A program made the translations under genes and the position numbers. The notes under the pieces were generated by a model that was not told the origin of the DNA, did not search any database, and saw nothing but the letters and a program-made list of their open reading frames with translations. A DNA stretch of 64,000 nucleotides, taken from contig NZ_JAUZQD010000009.1 of assembly GCF_030709675.1 (NCBI RefSeq), positions 1 to 64,000 of the forward strand. The letters run 5' to 3'. Below are positions 16,262-24,796 of the stretch, in pieces (within the stretch, counting starts at the first letter, position 1; every line of letters starts with the position of its first letter). This DNA is from Symbioplanes lichenis. Lineage in GTDB: Bacteria > Actinomycetota > Actinomycetes > Mycobacteriales > Micromonosporaceae.

Positions 16262-17122
16262 ATGAGCATCGCGACGCGGCCCCCCGCCTCGGCCATGACC
16301 GTGGCCACGCGCACGAAACTCTTCAACCGCATCTGCGCCGGCGTGCTCATCGCCTTCGCGCTGCTGTGGCTCGTACCGTTGCTGTGGGCGGTGGACACCG
16401 CGCTCAAGCCGAACGCCGAGACGGTCAACACCACGTGGGCGATCAACGACCCGACGGTGGCGGCCTTCGGCCGGATCCTGCGCGACACCGACATCGTCCA
16501 GTGGTTCGGCGCCAGCATCTTCATCTCCACGCTGACCGCCGTCGGCACGGTGCTGCTGGCCAGCCTCGCGGCCTTCGCGCTGTCCCGCATCAAGTTCCGC
16601 TACAGCAACGTCGTGTTCTGGTTCGTGCTCGCGGGCATCATGATCCCGAGCCAGGTGCTGATCGTCCCGCAGTTCCGCGAGATGGACTCGCTCGGCCTGC
16701 TCAACACCTTCTGGGCGGTCAGCCTGCCGCAGATCCCCACCGCCGTGGCCGTCTTCATCTTCAAGCAGTTCTTCGACGGCCTGCCCCGCGAGCTGGAGGA
16801 GGTCGCCCGCATGGACGGCGCCGGCTGGCTGCGGATCTATCGGCGGATCATCATGCCGCTGGCCCGGCCGGCGGTCTCCGCGGTCGCCATCTTCGCGTTC
16901 GTCACCTCGTGGAACGACCTGCTGTGGCCGCTGCTCGTGCTGAGCAACCCCGACACCATGACGATCCCGGTCGGGCTCGCCACCGTGCAGGGCACGTTCG
17001 GCATCCGGTACGCCGACACCATGGCGTCCGCGATCCTCGGCGCGATCCCGCTCGTCGCCGTGTTCCTGCTCTTCCAGCGCAATATCGTCGAAGGCATCGC
17101 CGGCAGCGGCCTGAAAGGATGA
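16262..17122 (+). CDS. Sugar ABC transporter permease (MalG-type)
   Basis: 286-residue permease with six predicted helices. The EAA motif is EVARMDGAGWLRIYRRIIM near 180-198. The C-terminal QRNIVEGIAGSGLKG is the family's standard ending. No ATPase gene follows, so the transporter presumably borrows a shared MsiK-type ATPase encoded elsewhere, as is usual for actinobacterial CUT1 systems. Confidence 0.94.
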   Translation: MSIATRPPASAMTVATRTKLFNRICAGVLIAFALLWLVPLLWAVDTALKPNAETVNTTWAINDPTVAAFGRILRDTDIVQWFGASIFISTLTAVGTVLLASLAAFALSRIKFRYSNVVFWFVLAGIMIPSQVLIVPQFREMDSLGLLNTFWAVSLPQIPTAVAVFIFKQFFDGLPRELEEVARMDGAGWLRIYRRIIMPLARPAVSAVAIFAFVTSWNDLLWPLLVLSNPDTMTIPVGLATVQGTFGIRYADTMASAILGAIPLVAVFLLFQRNIVEGIAGSGLKG

Positions 17123-17124
17123 GA

Positions 17125-18609
17125 ATGCTCAACGCTTCCCTGACCGTCGACCCCGCGTACACGATCGGGACGGTGGACCCGCGCCTCTACGGCTCGTTCG
17201 TCGAGCACATGGGACGCTGCGTCTACACCGGGATCTACGAGCCGGGTCACCCGTCCGCGAACGGCGACGGGTTCCGGCAGGACGTGGCGGGGCTCGTGCG
17301 GGAGCTCGGGGTGCCGATCGTGCGCTACCCCGGGGGCAACTTCGTCTCCAACTACAAGTGGGAGGACGGCATCGGGCCCGTCACGGATCGCCCCCGGCGG
17401 CTCGACCTGGCGTGGCGCTCCCTGGAGACCAACGAGGTCGGCGTCGGCGAGTTCGTGACGTGGGCCCGCTCGGTCGGCGTCGACCCGATGATGGCGGTCA
17501 ACCTGGGCACGCGGGGGCTCGAGGCCGCTCGTGACCTGGTCGAGTACTGCAACCTGCCGGGCGGGACGTACTGGTCCGACCTGCGCGGCGGGGATCCGTA
17601 CGGGATCAAGGTGTGGTGTCTCGGCAACGAGATGGACGGTCCCTGGCAGACCGGGCACAAGACCGCCGAGGAGTACGCCCGGATCGCCGTCGAGACCGCC
17701 AAGTCCATGCGCCAGGTCGACCCGTCGATCGAGCTCGTGGCGTGCGGCAGCTCCAACCGCGCGATGCCGACGTTCGGCTCGTGGGAGGCGACGGTGCTCA
17801 AGGAGGCGTACGAGGCGGTCGACTACATCTCCGCGCACGCCTACTACCAGCAGCACGGCGACGACCGGGCCAGCTTCCTCGCGGTGGCGACCGACATGGA
17901 CGCCTTCATCGAGGAGGTGGTGGCGACCGCGGATCACGTACGGGCGGTCAAGCGGCAGTCCAAGCGGATCCACGTCTCCTTCGACGAGTGGAACGTGTGG
18001 TACCAGAGCCGGTTCGTCGGCGAGACCAACCTCGACGTGGAGCAGACCCCGCGGCTGATCGAGGACGTCTACTCGGTGACCGACGCGGTGGTGGTCGGCA
18101 ACCTGCTGATCTCGCTGCTCCGGCACGCCGACCGGGTGAAGATCGGGTGCCTGGCCCAGCTGGTCAACGTCATCGCGCCGATCATGACCGAGCCGGGCGG
18201 GGCGGTGTGGAAGCAGGCGTCCTTCCACCCCTTCGCCCTGACCGCGCAGTACGGGCAGGGCACGGCGCTGCAGGTGATCCCCTCCGCCCCGACGGTGTCC
18301 ACGGCGCTCTACGGTGACGTGCCGGTGCTGGACGCGGTGGCCGTGCACACCGACGCCGACGAGATCGTGATCTTCGCGGTCAACCGGTCGCTGGAGGAGC
18401 CGCTCGACCTCGCCGTGGACCTGCGGTCGCTGCCGGGCGTCACGTCGGCCACGCACACCGCTCTGGCCGACGCCGACCCGGACGCGGTCAACACCGCCGC
18501 GGCGCCCGATCGGGTGGCGCCCCGGCTGCTGGACGAGCCGAAGATCGACGGGGGCCGGCTGTCGGCCGTGCTGCCGCCGCTGTCCTGGAACATGATCCGG
18601 ATCAGCTGA
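17125..18609 (+). CDS. Alpha-L-arabinofuranosidase, GH51
   Basis: Retaining glycosidase releasing arabinofuranose from arabino-oligosaccharides. 494 residues, no signal peptide, so it is intracellular and acts on imported oligosaccharides. Catalytic acid/base is E169 in GNEMDGPW, nucleophile is E288 in FDEWNVWY. RYPGGNFVSNYKWEDGIGP (67-85) is the substrate-site signature. ATG 17125 is preferred over ATG 17119, because AAGGA lies right against the earlier ATG but 6 nt before the later one. Last gene of the ABC operon, followed by a strong hairpin. Confidence 0.95.
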   Translation: MLNASLTVDPAYTIGTVDPRLYGSFVEHMGRCVYTGIYEPGHPSANGDGFRQDVAGLVRELGVPIVRYPGGNFVSNYKWEDGIGPVTDRPRRLDLAWRSLETNEVGVGEFVTWARSVGVDPMMAVNLGTRGLEAARDLVEYCNLPGGTYWSDLRGGDPYGIKVWCLGNEMDGPWQTGHKTAEEYARIAVETAKSMRQVDPSIELVACGSSNRAMPTFGSWEATVLKEAYEAVDYISAHAYYQQHGDDRASFLAVATDMDAFIEEVVATADHVRAVKRQSKRIHVSFDEWNVWYQSRFVGETNLDVEQTPRLIEDVYSVTDAVVVGNLLISLLRHADRVKIGCLAQLVNVIAPIMTEPGGAVWKQASFHPFALTAQYGQGTALQVIPSAPTVSTALYGDVPVLDAVAVHTDADEIVIFAVNRSLEEPLDLAVDLRSLPGVTSATHTALADADPDAVNTAAAPDRVAPRLLDEPKIDGGRLSAVLPPLSWNMIRIS

Positions 18610-18621
18610 CCCCTGGTCCCA

Positions 18622-18652
18622 GCGGTCCCGCGCCTGCCAGGTGCGGGACCGC
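18622..18652 (+). terminator. Terminator of arabinose operon
   Basis: Perfect 10-bp stem GCGGTCCCGC (18622-18631) and GCGGGACCGC (18643-18652) with an 11-nt loop, 13 bp after the arabinofuranosidase stop. Confidence 0.75.
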
Positions 18653-18713
18653 CGTCGTTCCGGACTCCTTCCCCTGGTGCCGGACACGGCGGCGGATGCG
18701 GCATGATGCGCGG

Positions 18714-19790
18714 ATGATCATCGATGCGGTCCGGGTCGCGTCGTTCCGGCTCCCGGTCGGCTACGTCAGCGCCCTGACGCCGCGTGTCCCCGGACGGCGG
18801 CTGATCGTGGCCGGCGTGGGAGCCGCGGTCGCGGTCTTCGACGTGGACCGGGCCGCCGCCGGGCCGCTGGCCACGTTCCCCCAGCCGGGCGAGCCCACCG
18901 GCGACCCGGCGGTGGCCCCGGATCTCTCCCTGGCCGTGTGGCCGGGCCTGACGGCGGTGCACGCGGTCGCGGCGAACGGCACGGCGGTGTGGACGGCACG
19001 CCACCCCTGCCGGGTCTGCGGCGAGACCCACGAATCCGCGGACGAGTACGCCGACGACCTGTACCACCGCAGCCCGGACAGCGGCTCGGCGGCTTTCGCG
19101 GCCGACGGGCGCACGGTGTGGGCGCACGTACGCGGCGACCTGCTGGACGCTCCGGCCCCGCCCGGCCCGCCTCCGGCGGACGACGACAGCACCGAGCAGT
19201 GGGTGGTCTTCGCCGCGGCCGACGGCTCCGTGCTGGCGCGGACCGGCACGGAGTCGTGGGGCGCCGGCTCGGACCACCTGCCCCACCTCGATCCCGCCGT
19301 GATGGGCCTGGACATCGGTGAGGGCCAGGACGGCTCGGTGGTGCTGGTCGGCCGGCTGCGGGAGGACGGGCTGGAGACGGTGAGCTTCGATGACCGCGAC
19401 CGGATCCTCGTTGCCCTCGGGCCGGACCACGTGCTGACCGTGCGCCACGGAGGCCCGACGGACCTGCGGGTGCACCGGCTGACCGACCTGGGTGTCACCG
19501 CCGAGCTGGCGTCCGCGGATCTGCCGGGCAGCGGCCCGGAGAACGGCTGGGACTACTACGTCGCGCCGCTCGACGACCGGACCTACGTAGCGAGCACCTC
19601 CCGGCACGGGCATGCCGAGGACGACATCCGGCACTGGCTGATCGACGTGGTCGACGGCGTGGTGCGGGGGCAGGTGCGCTACCCCGGCGCTGCGGGCCCG
19701 CGGCTCATCGGCTTCGGCGACGGAACCTGGCTCACCGCCGGGCCGGAGAGCGATGTCGCCCTGTGGCGCCTGCCCCCTTCGATCAGCTGA
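18714..19790 (+). CDS. Hypothetical beta-rich protein (358 aa)
   Basis: No family recognised. The sequence consists of repeated short strands ending in Asp/Gly turns (for example VAVFDVDRA, TVWAHVRGD, WVVFAAADGSVLART, VVLVGRLREDG), which suggests a beta-propeller-like fold. A CRVCGETHES segment near 100 might bind metal. There is no signal peptide. ATG 18714 was chosen; a second in-frame ATG lies six codons upstream. The 3' end overlaps the convergent LysR gene by 8 bp. Confidence 0.75.
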   Translation: MIIDAVRVASFRLPVGYVSALTPRVPGRRLIVAGVGAAVAVFDVDRAAAGPLATFPQPGEPTGDPAVAPDLSLAVWPGLTAVHAVAANGTAVWTARHPCRVCGETHESADEYADDLYHRSPDSGSAAFAADGRTVWAHVRGDLLDAPAPPGPPPADDDSTEQWVVFAAADGSVLARTGTESWGAGSDHLPHLDPAVMGLDIGEGQDGSVVLVGRLREDGLETVSFDDRDRILVALGPDHVLTVRHGGPTDLRVHRLTDLGVTAELASADLPGSGPENGWDYYVAPLDDRTYVASTSRHGHAEDDIRHWLIDVVDGVVRGQVRYPGAAGPRLIGFGDGTWLTAGPESDVALWRLPPSIS

Positions 19791-20736
19791 CTTCTTCGTG
19801 CGGCGCGCTGCCGGTCCACTCCCGTTCGGTGGCCAGGCGGCGCGCCGTCGCGATGAGCGCGCGGACCTGGGCGGACGGCTCGTGCTCGCGCCACAACAGC
19901 GACCACGGATAGCGCGGGGCGACCGGGCCGAGCGGGCGCCAGCAGACATCGTCCGGCCAGCCGGCGGCCGAGGCGGGGACGCACATCACGCACTTCTTCT
20001 GCGCGACGAGATCGACGGCGGCGCGCAGGGTCTGGACCGTGCCCGGGAAGCTCGACGGGAAGAAACCCGCCGCCCGGCACAGCTCCGCGACGTAGGAGTT
20101 GAACTCCGGCGCCACGTCGTCGTCGGCCAGCAGCAGCGTCTCGTCGCGCAGGGCGGCGACCGGGACCTGCGCGAGGGCGGCGTACGGGTGCCCGGCCGGC
20201 ACCAGCACACCCAGCGGATCCTGCCGGAACACCTCGGCGGCGATCCCCGCCGTCCCGGTGCTGAGCCGCCCCACCCCCACATCGAGCCGGCCGTCGGCGA
20301 GCATCCGGCACTGCTCGGGCACGCCCACCTGCACCTGGTGCACCTCGACCTCGGGGAAGAGCGCCTGCACCATGCGCAGCACGGGACGGATCGCGCCGTA
20401 CCCCTCGTCGAGCAGACCCAGCCGCAGCGTCGGCGCCGCCGTGCCCCGAGCCTGTTCCGCGGCCCGCTCGACGTGGTCGAGGATCTGCCGCGCCTCGACG
20501 AGGAACCGGCGGCCGGCGCCGGTCAGCGCGACATGCCGGGTCGTACGCTCGACGAGCTGGACGCCGACGGCCCGCTCGAGCCGCTGCACCTGCGCGGTGA
20601 GCGCGGAGGGGACGATGTGCTCGCGGGCGGCGGCGCGGCCGAAGTGGAGCTCCTCGGCCAGCGTCACGAAGTATCTGAGCTGCCGCAGCTCGATCCGGCC
20701 ACCGTGGGCCGCGGAGGGCAACGAGCTGACCACCAT
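19783..20736 (-). CDS. LysR-type transcriptional regulator (first)
   Basis: 317 residues. The winged-helix domain is at about 16-75 (LRQLRYFVTLAEELHFGRAA, then LTAQVQRLERAVGVQLVERT); the rest is a periplasmic-binding-like effector domain. The start ATG has GGGAGGG 4 nt upstream, giving about 15 extra residues before the usual LysR start. Divergent from a TauE/SafE transporter gene with 251 bp between, containing a perfect palindrome close to this gene; the transporter is its likely target. Confidence 0.92.
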   Translation of the reverse strand: MVVSSLPSAAHGGRIELRQLRYFVTLAEELHFGRAAAREHIVPSALTAQVQRLERAVGVQLVERTTRHVALTGAGRRFLVEARQILDHVERAAEQARGTAAPTLRLGLLDEGYGAIRPVLRMVQALFPEVEVHQVQVGVPEQCRMLADGRLDVGVGRLSTGTAGIAAEVFRQDPLGVLVPAGHPYAALAQVPVAALRDETLLLADDDVAPEFNSYVAELCRAAGFFPSSFPGTVQTLRAAVDLVAQKKCVMCVPASAAGWPDDVCWRPLGPVAPRYPWSLLWREHEPSAQVRALIATARRLATEREWTGSAPHEEVS

Positions 20737-20777
20737 GACACCCTCCCGAGGATCACCTTCAGTCGATGCGTCCTCCG

Positions 20778-20797
20778 GAGTGTTATCGCTAACACTC
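20778..20797. promoter_or_regulatory. Palindromic operator between lysR and tauE-like genes
   Basis: Perfect inverted repeat GAGTGTTA-TCGC-TAACACTC, 42 bp upstream of the LysR start and about 190 bp upstream of the transporter. A TGTTAGCGGTCACA half-like sequence lies near 20843. Placement fits autoregulation by the LysR protein. The rest of the 20737-20987 gap shows no gene. Confidence 0.6.
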
Positions 20798-20987
20798 TGG
20801 TAGTCAATACGTAACCCTCCAGCAATGATCTTCCTGTGTCCCCGCTGTTAGCGGTCACAACCCGCCGCCGCCGCTCCCCCGCGCCCGCCCGGGCACCCCG
20901 AAGGTGAACGCTCACCTCATCGAGTAAAAGTCCACCAACTCGACCCGGTTGGTAGACAAAGGGGGAACCGTCGCGGAGACTTCCGGG

Positions 20988-21872
20988 ATGGATCTCACCC
21001 TGGCGCTCGCCGGCCTCGGTGTCGGCATCGTCGTCGGCCTCACCGGCATGGGCGGCGGCGCCCTCATGACCCCCGTCCTGGTGCTGCTCTTCGGCATCCC
21101 CCCGGTCGCCGCCGTCTCCAGCGACCTCGCGGCCAGCGCCGTCATGAAACCCTTCGGCGGCTGGGTGCACGCCCGGCGCGGCACGGTCAACTGGCGCCTC
21201 GTCGCCTGGCTCTGCGCGGGCAGCGTCCCCAGCGCCTTCGCCGGCGTCCTGATCCTGCGCGCCCTCGGCGACGACGAGACGGTCCAGCACATCATCAAGA
21301 TCTCGCTCGGCGTCGCCCTCCTGCTCGCCGCGGCCGGCCTGCTCCTCAAGGCCTGGGTCGGCCGCGGCCGCCCCGCCTCCGGCGAGCCGATCGCCGTGCG
21401 CCCCCTCCCGACCCTGCTCATCGGCGCGGCCGGCGGCGTCATCGTCGGCATGACCAGCGTCGGCTCCGGCTCACTGATCATCGTCGCCCTGCTCGCCCTC
21501 TATCCGACGCTGCGCGCCAACGACCTCGTCGGCACCGACCTCGTCCAGGCCATCCCCCTGGTCCTGTCGGCCGCCGCCGGCCACGCCCTCTTCGGCGACC
21601 TGCAGCTCGACCTGGCCGGCGCGGTGCTGCTGGGCTCGATCCCGGGCGTGCTGATCGGCTCCCGCATCTCCTCCCGCGCGCCGGGCGGCATCGTCCGGGC
21701 GGCGCTGGTGATCGTGCTGCTGGCCAGCTCGCTCAAGCTCCTCGACGTCCCGACGACGGCCGTCGGCCTCGTCGTCGCGGCGGCGATCGTGGTGGCGGTG
21801 GGCCTGGCCCTGTGGCAGCACACCCATCGGGCGCCCGAACAGCGGCTCCCGGAACACGCTCACGCGAGATAG
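20988..21872 (+). CDS. TauE/SafE-family membrane transporter
   Basis: 294-residue integral membrane protein of the sulfite exporter TauE/SafE family with about eight helices. It contains the family's two related halves, each starting with a glycine-rich helix: GVGIVVGLTGMGGGALMTPVL at about 10-30 and GGVIVGMTSVGSGSLIIVALL at about 150-170. Family members move sulfur-containing or organic anions; the substrate here is unknown. ATG 20988 with GGGA upstream. Divergent from the LysR gene. Confidence 0.92.
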   Translation: MDLTLALAGLGVGIVVGLTGMGGGALMTPVLVLLFGIPPVAAVSSDLAASAVMKPFGGWVHARRGTVNWRLVAWLCAGSVPSAFAGVLILRALGDDETVQHIIKISLGVALLLAAAGLLLKAWVGRGRPASGEPIAVRPLPTLLIGAAGGVIVGMTSVGSGSLIIVALLALYPTLRANDLVGTDLVQAIPLVLSAAAGHALFGDLQLDLAGAVLLGSIPGVLIGSRISSRAPGGIVRAALVIVLLASSLKLLDVPTTAVGLVVAAAIVVAVGLALWQHTHRAPEQRLPEHAHAR

Positions 21873-21907
21873 TAACATCGGTGATAGTATCTTCAGCGAG
21901 ACTATCT
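21867..21907. promoter_or_regulatory. GATAGT triplet/inverted repeat upstream of ATPase gene
   Basis: AGATAGT (21867-21873) and ACTATCT (21901-21907) form a perfect 7-bp inverted repeat; a third GATAGT (21883-21888) lies between in direct orientation. The block is AT-rich in a GC-rich setting, begins at the TauE stop codon and ends 23 bp before the ATPase start, so it is a likely promoter/operator region. Confidence 0.5.
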
Positions 21908-21929
21908 GGGATGGGAGCTGGAGGCAGCC

Positions 21930-23339
21930 GTGTTCGTGGGGCGGAGGCATGAGCTGGCCTCGCTCGACAGCCTGCTCACTCAGGTGCGTAAGAGCATGGG
22001 CGACGCCAAGCCGGGCCGCTGCGTCCTGATCCGCGGGCGCCGCCGGATCGGCAAGTCGAGCCTCGTCGAGGCCCTGGTCGACCGGGCGGACGCGCCGGCG
22101 GTCTTCTTCACCGCGTCAGGTGCGCCCGACGCCGTGGAGCTGCCGGCCTTCCTCGACGCGGTGAGCGGCTCGACGCTGCCCGAGCGGGAGATCTTCGCCG
22201 AGGCGACGCCCGGCAACTGGAGTGCCGCCCTGCGTCAGCTCGCCGGCATCCTGCCCGACGACCGGCCCAGCATTGTCGTGCTCGACGAGGTGCCCTATCT
22301 GGTCGAGCAGGTCGAGGCCTTCGAGGGCATGCTGCAGCGCGCCTGGGACCGCGAGCTCAGCCGCAAGCCGGTCCTGCTCGTCCTCATCGGCTCCGATCTG
22401 TCCATGATGGAAGCGCTGAACACCTATGGGCGGCCGTTCCACCAGCGCGGCACCGAGATGGTGCTCGGCCCGCTCAACCCGGCCGAGGTGGGCGAGATGC
22501 TCGGCCTCGCGCCGGCCGAGGCGTTCGACGCCGCGCTGGTCACCGGCGGACTGCCCCTCATCTGTGCCGCCTGGCCGCGAGGCGCCGGCCTCCTCGACTT
22601 CCTCGGCACCGAACTACGCAACCCGGTGTCGCCGCTGCTGGTCTCCGCCGAGCGCTCCCTCGCCGCCGAGTTCCCGACCGCCGCGCAGGCCCGGACGGTG
22701 CTCTCGGCCATCGGCAGCGGCGAGCGCACCTTCACCAACACCGCCCGGGCCGCGGGCATCTCCCACGCCACCTTGAACCGGGCGCTCGAGACGCTGACGG
22801 CCAAGCGGCTCGTCGCCGCGGAGCTGCCGCTGTCCCGCACGCCGTCGAAGGAGCGCCGCTACCGGGTCACCGATCCTTACCTGAGGTTCTGGCTGACGTT
22901 CGTGGGCCCGTACCTGCCGGAGATCGAGCGGATGCGCGGCGACCTCACCCTGGCCCGGCTGCGTGCGAGCTGGACGAGCTGGCGGGGGCGGGCGATCGAG
23001 CCGCTGCTGCGGGAGTCGCTCGCCCGCCTGCTGCCGGCGCAGGGCATCACCGCCGCGGCCGCCGTGGGCGCCTACTGGACGCGCTCCAACAGCATCGAGA
23101 TCGACGTGGTCGGCGCCGACCGAGAGCCGGTCGCGCGGGAGCTGCTCTTTCTCGGCTCGATCAAGTGGCTGGAGAGCTCGACGTTCGACGACCACGATCT
23201 GCTTGCGCTGCAACGGCATCGGGCCGCGCTCACCGACGATCCGGTGCCGTTGCTGGCGATCAGCCGCAGCGGGGTGACGGCTCGGGGGCTCGACGCGGCC
23301 TTCGGACCGGACGATCTGCTCGCCGCCTGGGTGCGGTAG
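21930..23339 (+). CDS. AAA+ ATPase with DUF234 (PD-(D/E)xK-like) C-terminus
   Basis: 469 residues. N-terminal archaeal-type ATPase: Walker A GRRRIGKS at 36-43, Walker B IVVLDEVPYL near 110. A winged-helix region follows (about 260-315: TNTARAAGISHATLNRALETL), then a DUF234 module with SIEIDVVGAD and GSIKW, matching the D-(D/E)xK pattern of restriction-nuclease-like folds. The biochemical role of this family is not established; DNA processing or defence has been suggested. GTG start with GAGG upstream. A GATAGT-type operator lies directly upstream. Confidence 0.88.
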   Translation: MFVGRRHELASLDSLLTQVRKSMGDAKPGRCVLIRGRRRIGKSSLVEALVDRADAPAVFFTASGAPDAVELPAFLDAVSGSTLPEREIFAEATPGNWSAALRQLAGILPDDRPSIVVLDEVPYLVEQVEAFEGMLQRAWDRELSRKPVLLVLIGSDLSMMEALNTYGRPFHQRGTEMVLGPLNPAEVGEMLGLAPAEAFDAALVTGGLPLICAAWPRGAGLLDFLGTELRNPVSPLLVSAERSLAAEFPTAAQARTVLSAIGSGERTFTNTARAAGISHATLNRALETLTAKRLVAAELPLSRTPSKERRYRVTDPYLRFWLTFVGPYLPEIERMRGDLTLARLRASWTSWRGRAIEPLLRESLARLLPAQGITAAAAVGAYWTRSNSIEIDVVGADREPVARELLFLGSIKWLESSTFDDHDLLALQRHRAALTDDPVPLLAISRSGVTARGLDAAFGPDDLLAAWVR

Positions 23340-23348
23340 GGCGCGCGG

Positions 23349-23810
23349 TCACCAGGAGCTCAGGCCGGCGTACTTGCGGTGGGTGCCGATGGCGTGCTCG
23401 ACCAGCTTGCGGACCGCGTCGGACTTGAGAGTGGCGGGCGGGAGGGTCAGGCCCGCGGCGGCGGCGAGGGCGATCAGGTCGGCCTTGGTGGCCTTCCTGC
23501 CGTTGAGCTGCAGCTTGTTGAGGTACGCGGCGCCGTCGGCGACGGACGGCTGCCCGCGCAGCTCCGCGATGATCGCCGAGTAGTCGCCCTGTGCCCCGAC
23601 AAGTGGATTCTTCGCGGATGAGCCGGCGCCGACATCCTTCGCAGGTGAATCGGCGGCGACATCCTGCCCAGGCGAGCCGTCGGTGACGGCGGCGAGGTCC
23701 AGGGTGGCGCGGCCCGTGGCCAGGTCGGTCAGCTGGGCCGCGGACCGGCTCGCCAGGAACTCGAAGACCCGGTGCAGGAGCTTCACCGTGCTGGTCAGAT
23801 CCATGGTCAT
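23349..23810 (-). CDS. Hypothetical protein coupled to ParA (153 aa)
   Basis: Not recognised. Helical N-terminus (1-40), an Ala/Asp/Ser linker with two near-repeats (DSPAKDVG and GSSAKNPL, about 52-70), and a C-terminal helical module (about 100-153: NGRKATKADLIALAAAAGL ... KLVEHAIG) that resembles SAP/HeH-type DNA-binding helices in pattern. It overlaps the ParA gene by 4 bp (ATGA), implying joint function. It occupies the place a ParB-like partner would take but does not look like ParB. Confidence 0.75.
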   Translation of the reverse strand: MTMDLTSTVKLLHRVFEFLASRSAAQLTDLATGRATLDLAAVTDGSPGQDVAADSPAKDVGAGSSAKNPLVGAQGDYSAIIAELRGQPSVADGAAYLNKLQLNGRKATKADLIALAAAAGLTLPPATLKSDAVRKLVEHAIGTHRKYAGLSSW

Positions 23811-24736
23811 GCTCGGGCCCTCTCTCCGGCGACCGTCTCGACGAACTCGCCGATCAGGGCGCGCATCTCCTGGCTGACGGGATGGTCCAGCGGGCCGCGC
23901 AGGATCGCGGGCACGCCGCTCTCCCCCGACTCCGCGAAGTACTGGGGACTGTTGCGCACCGACGAGCCGAAGATCGGCATGATGCCGGCCTCGCGCAGAT
24001 TCTCGATCGGGGTGCGCTGGGCGATGATCGGCTGCTCGGAGCGGACCTGCGTCATGGTGAAGGCGACCCCGGCGAAGCGCGGGTCGATGCGCCGCGCGAG
24101 CGTGTCCTCGTCGGCGAACTCGTTGTAGCGCTTGACCAGTTTCACGACGCTGCTGCGCAGATAGCCGATGCCGATGGTGGACAGGTAGTCGGGCTTCGCC
24201 GGTACGAGCACGAAGTCACTCGCGACGATCGCAGTCTTGGTCACCAGGCCGAAGTTGGGGGCGCAGTCGATCAGGACGATGTCGTACGCCCGGAAGGCCG
24301 GCGCGCGGAGCGCCTCGGCGAGACACCCGTGCACGTCCAGGAAGCGGCGCCGTGACTGGGCCGGGGTCATGCCGACGAGTTGCAGGGCCAGCTCCAGGTC
24401 GATGTCGATGAGCCCGAGGTGCGAGCTGATCAGGTCGAGCCGGCCGCCGTTGCGGGCGACGCGCTCGTTCACGCGCGGCGGCGTCACCACGAGCTCCTCG
24501 AGGGCCAGCTCCGCGCTCGACGGTCCGCTGTCGTACCACCGCTTGATCGTCCGCCGCTCGCGCAACTCGGTGGTCCACTCCTCGACGGTGAAGAAGGAGA
24601 AGGTCAGGTTGGTCTGCGGGTCGAGGTCGATCATCAGGACGCGATAGCCGTTGTTCGCTATCTCCGCGGCGACATTGGCCGTGAGCGTCGTCTTGCCGAC
24701 CCCGCCTTTGTAGTTCATGACCGAGACAACTGGCAC
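23807..24736 (-). CDS. ParA-family ATPase (orphan)
   Basis: 309-residue MinD/ParA ATPase. Deviant Walker A NYKGGVGKTTL near 8-18, Walker A' LMIDLDPQTNLT near 34-45, Walker B VLIDCAPNFG near 150. The family positions DNA or protein cargo, dimerising on nucleoid DNA with ATP. An insert of about 60 residues (48-110) follows the A' motif. No parB or parS-like cluster is nearby; the only partner is the coupled 153-aa gene. GTG start. It lies 60 bp downstream of the M20 peptidase gene on the same strand and could belong to the long operon. Confidence 0.9.
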   Translation of the reverse strand: MPVVSVMNYKGGVGKTTLTANVAAEIANNGYRVLMIDLDPQTNLTFSFFTVEEWTTELRERRTIKRWYDSGPSSAELALEELVVTPPRVNERVARNGGRLDLISSHLGLIDIDLELALQLVGMTPAQSRRRFLDVHGCLAEALRAPAFRAYDIVLIDCAPNFGLVTKTAIVASDFVLVPAKPDYLSTIGIGYLRSSVVKLVKRYNEFADEDTLARRIDPRFAGVAFTMTQVRSEQPIIAQRTPIENLREAGIMPIFGSSVRNSPQYFAESGESGVPAILRGPLDHPVSQEMRALIGEFVETVAGERARA

Positions 24737-24796
24737 GCACGACCCCCCGAGGACTGGACGGGAATCGTAGGCAGCGGGTGGCCCGCCGGTGCCACA

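Noticed and set aside
23349..24736. Plasmid or integrative-element partition locus
   Set aside because: No replication, integrase, relaxase or parS-like cluster is seen nearby, and flanking genes are chromosomal in type.
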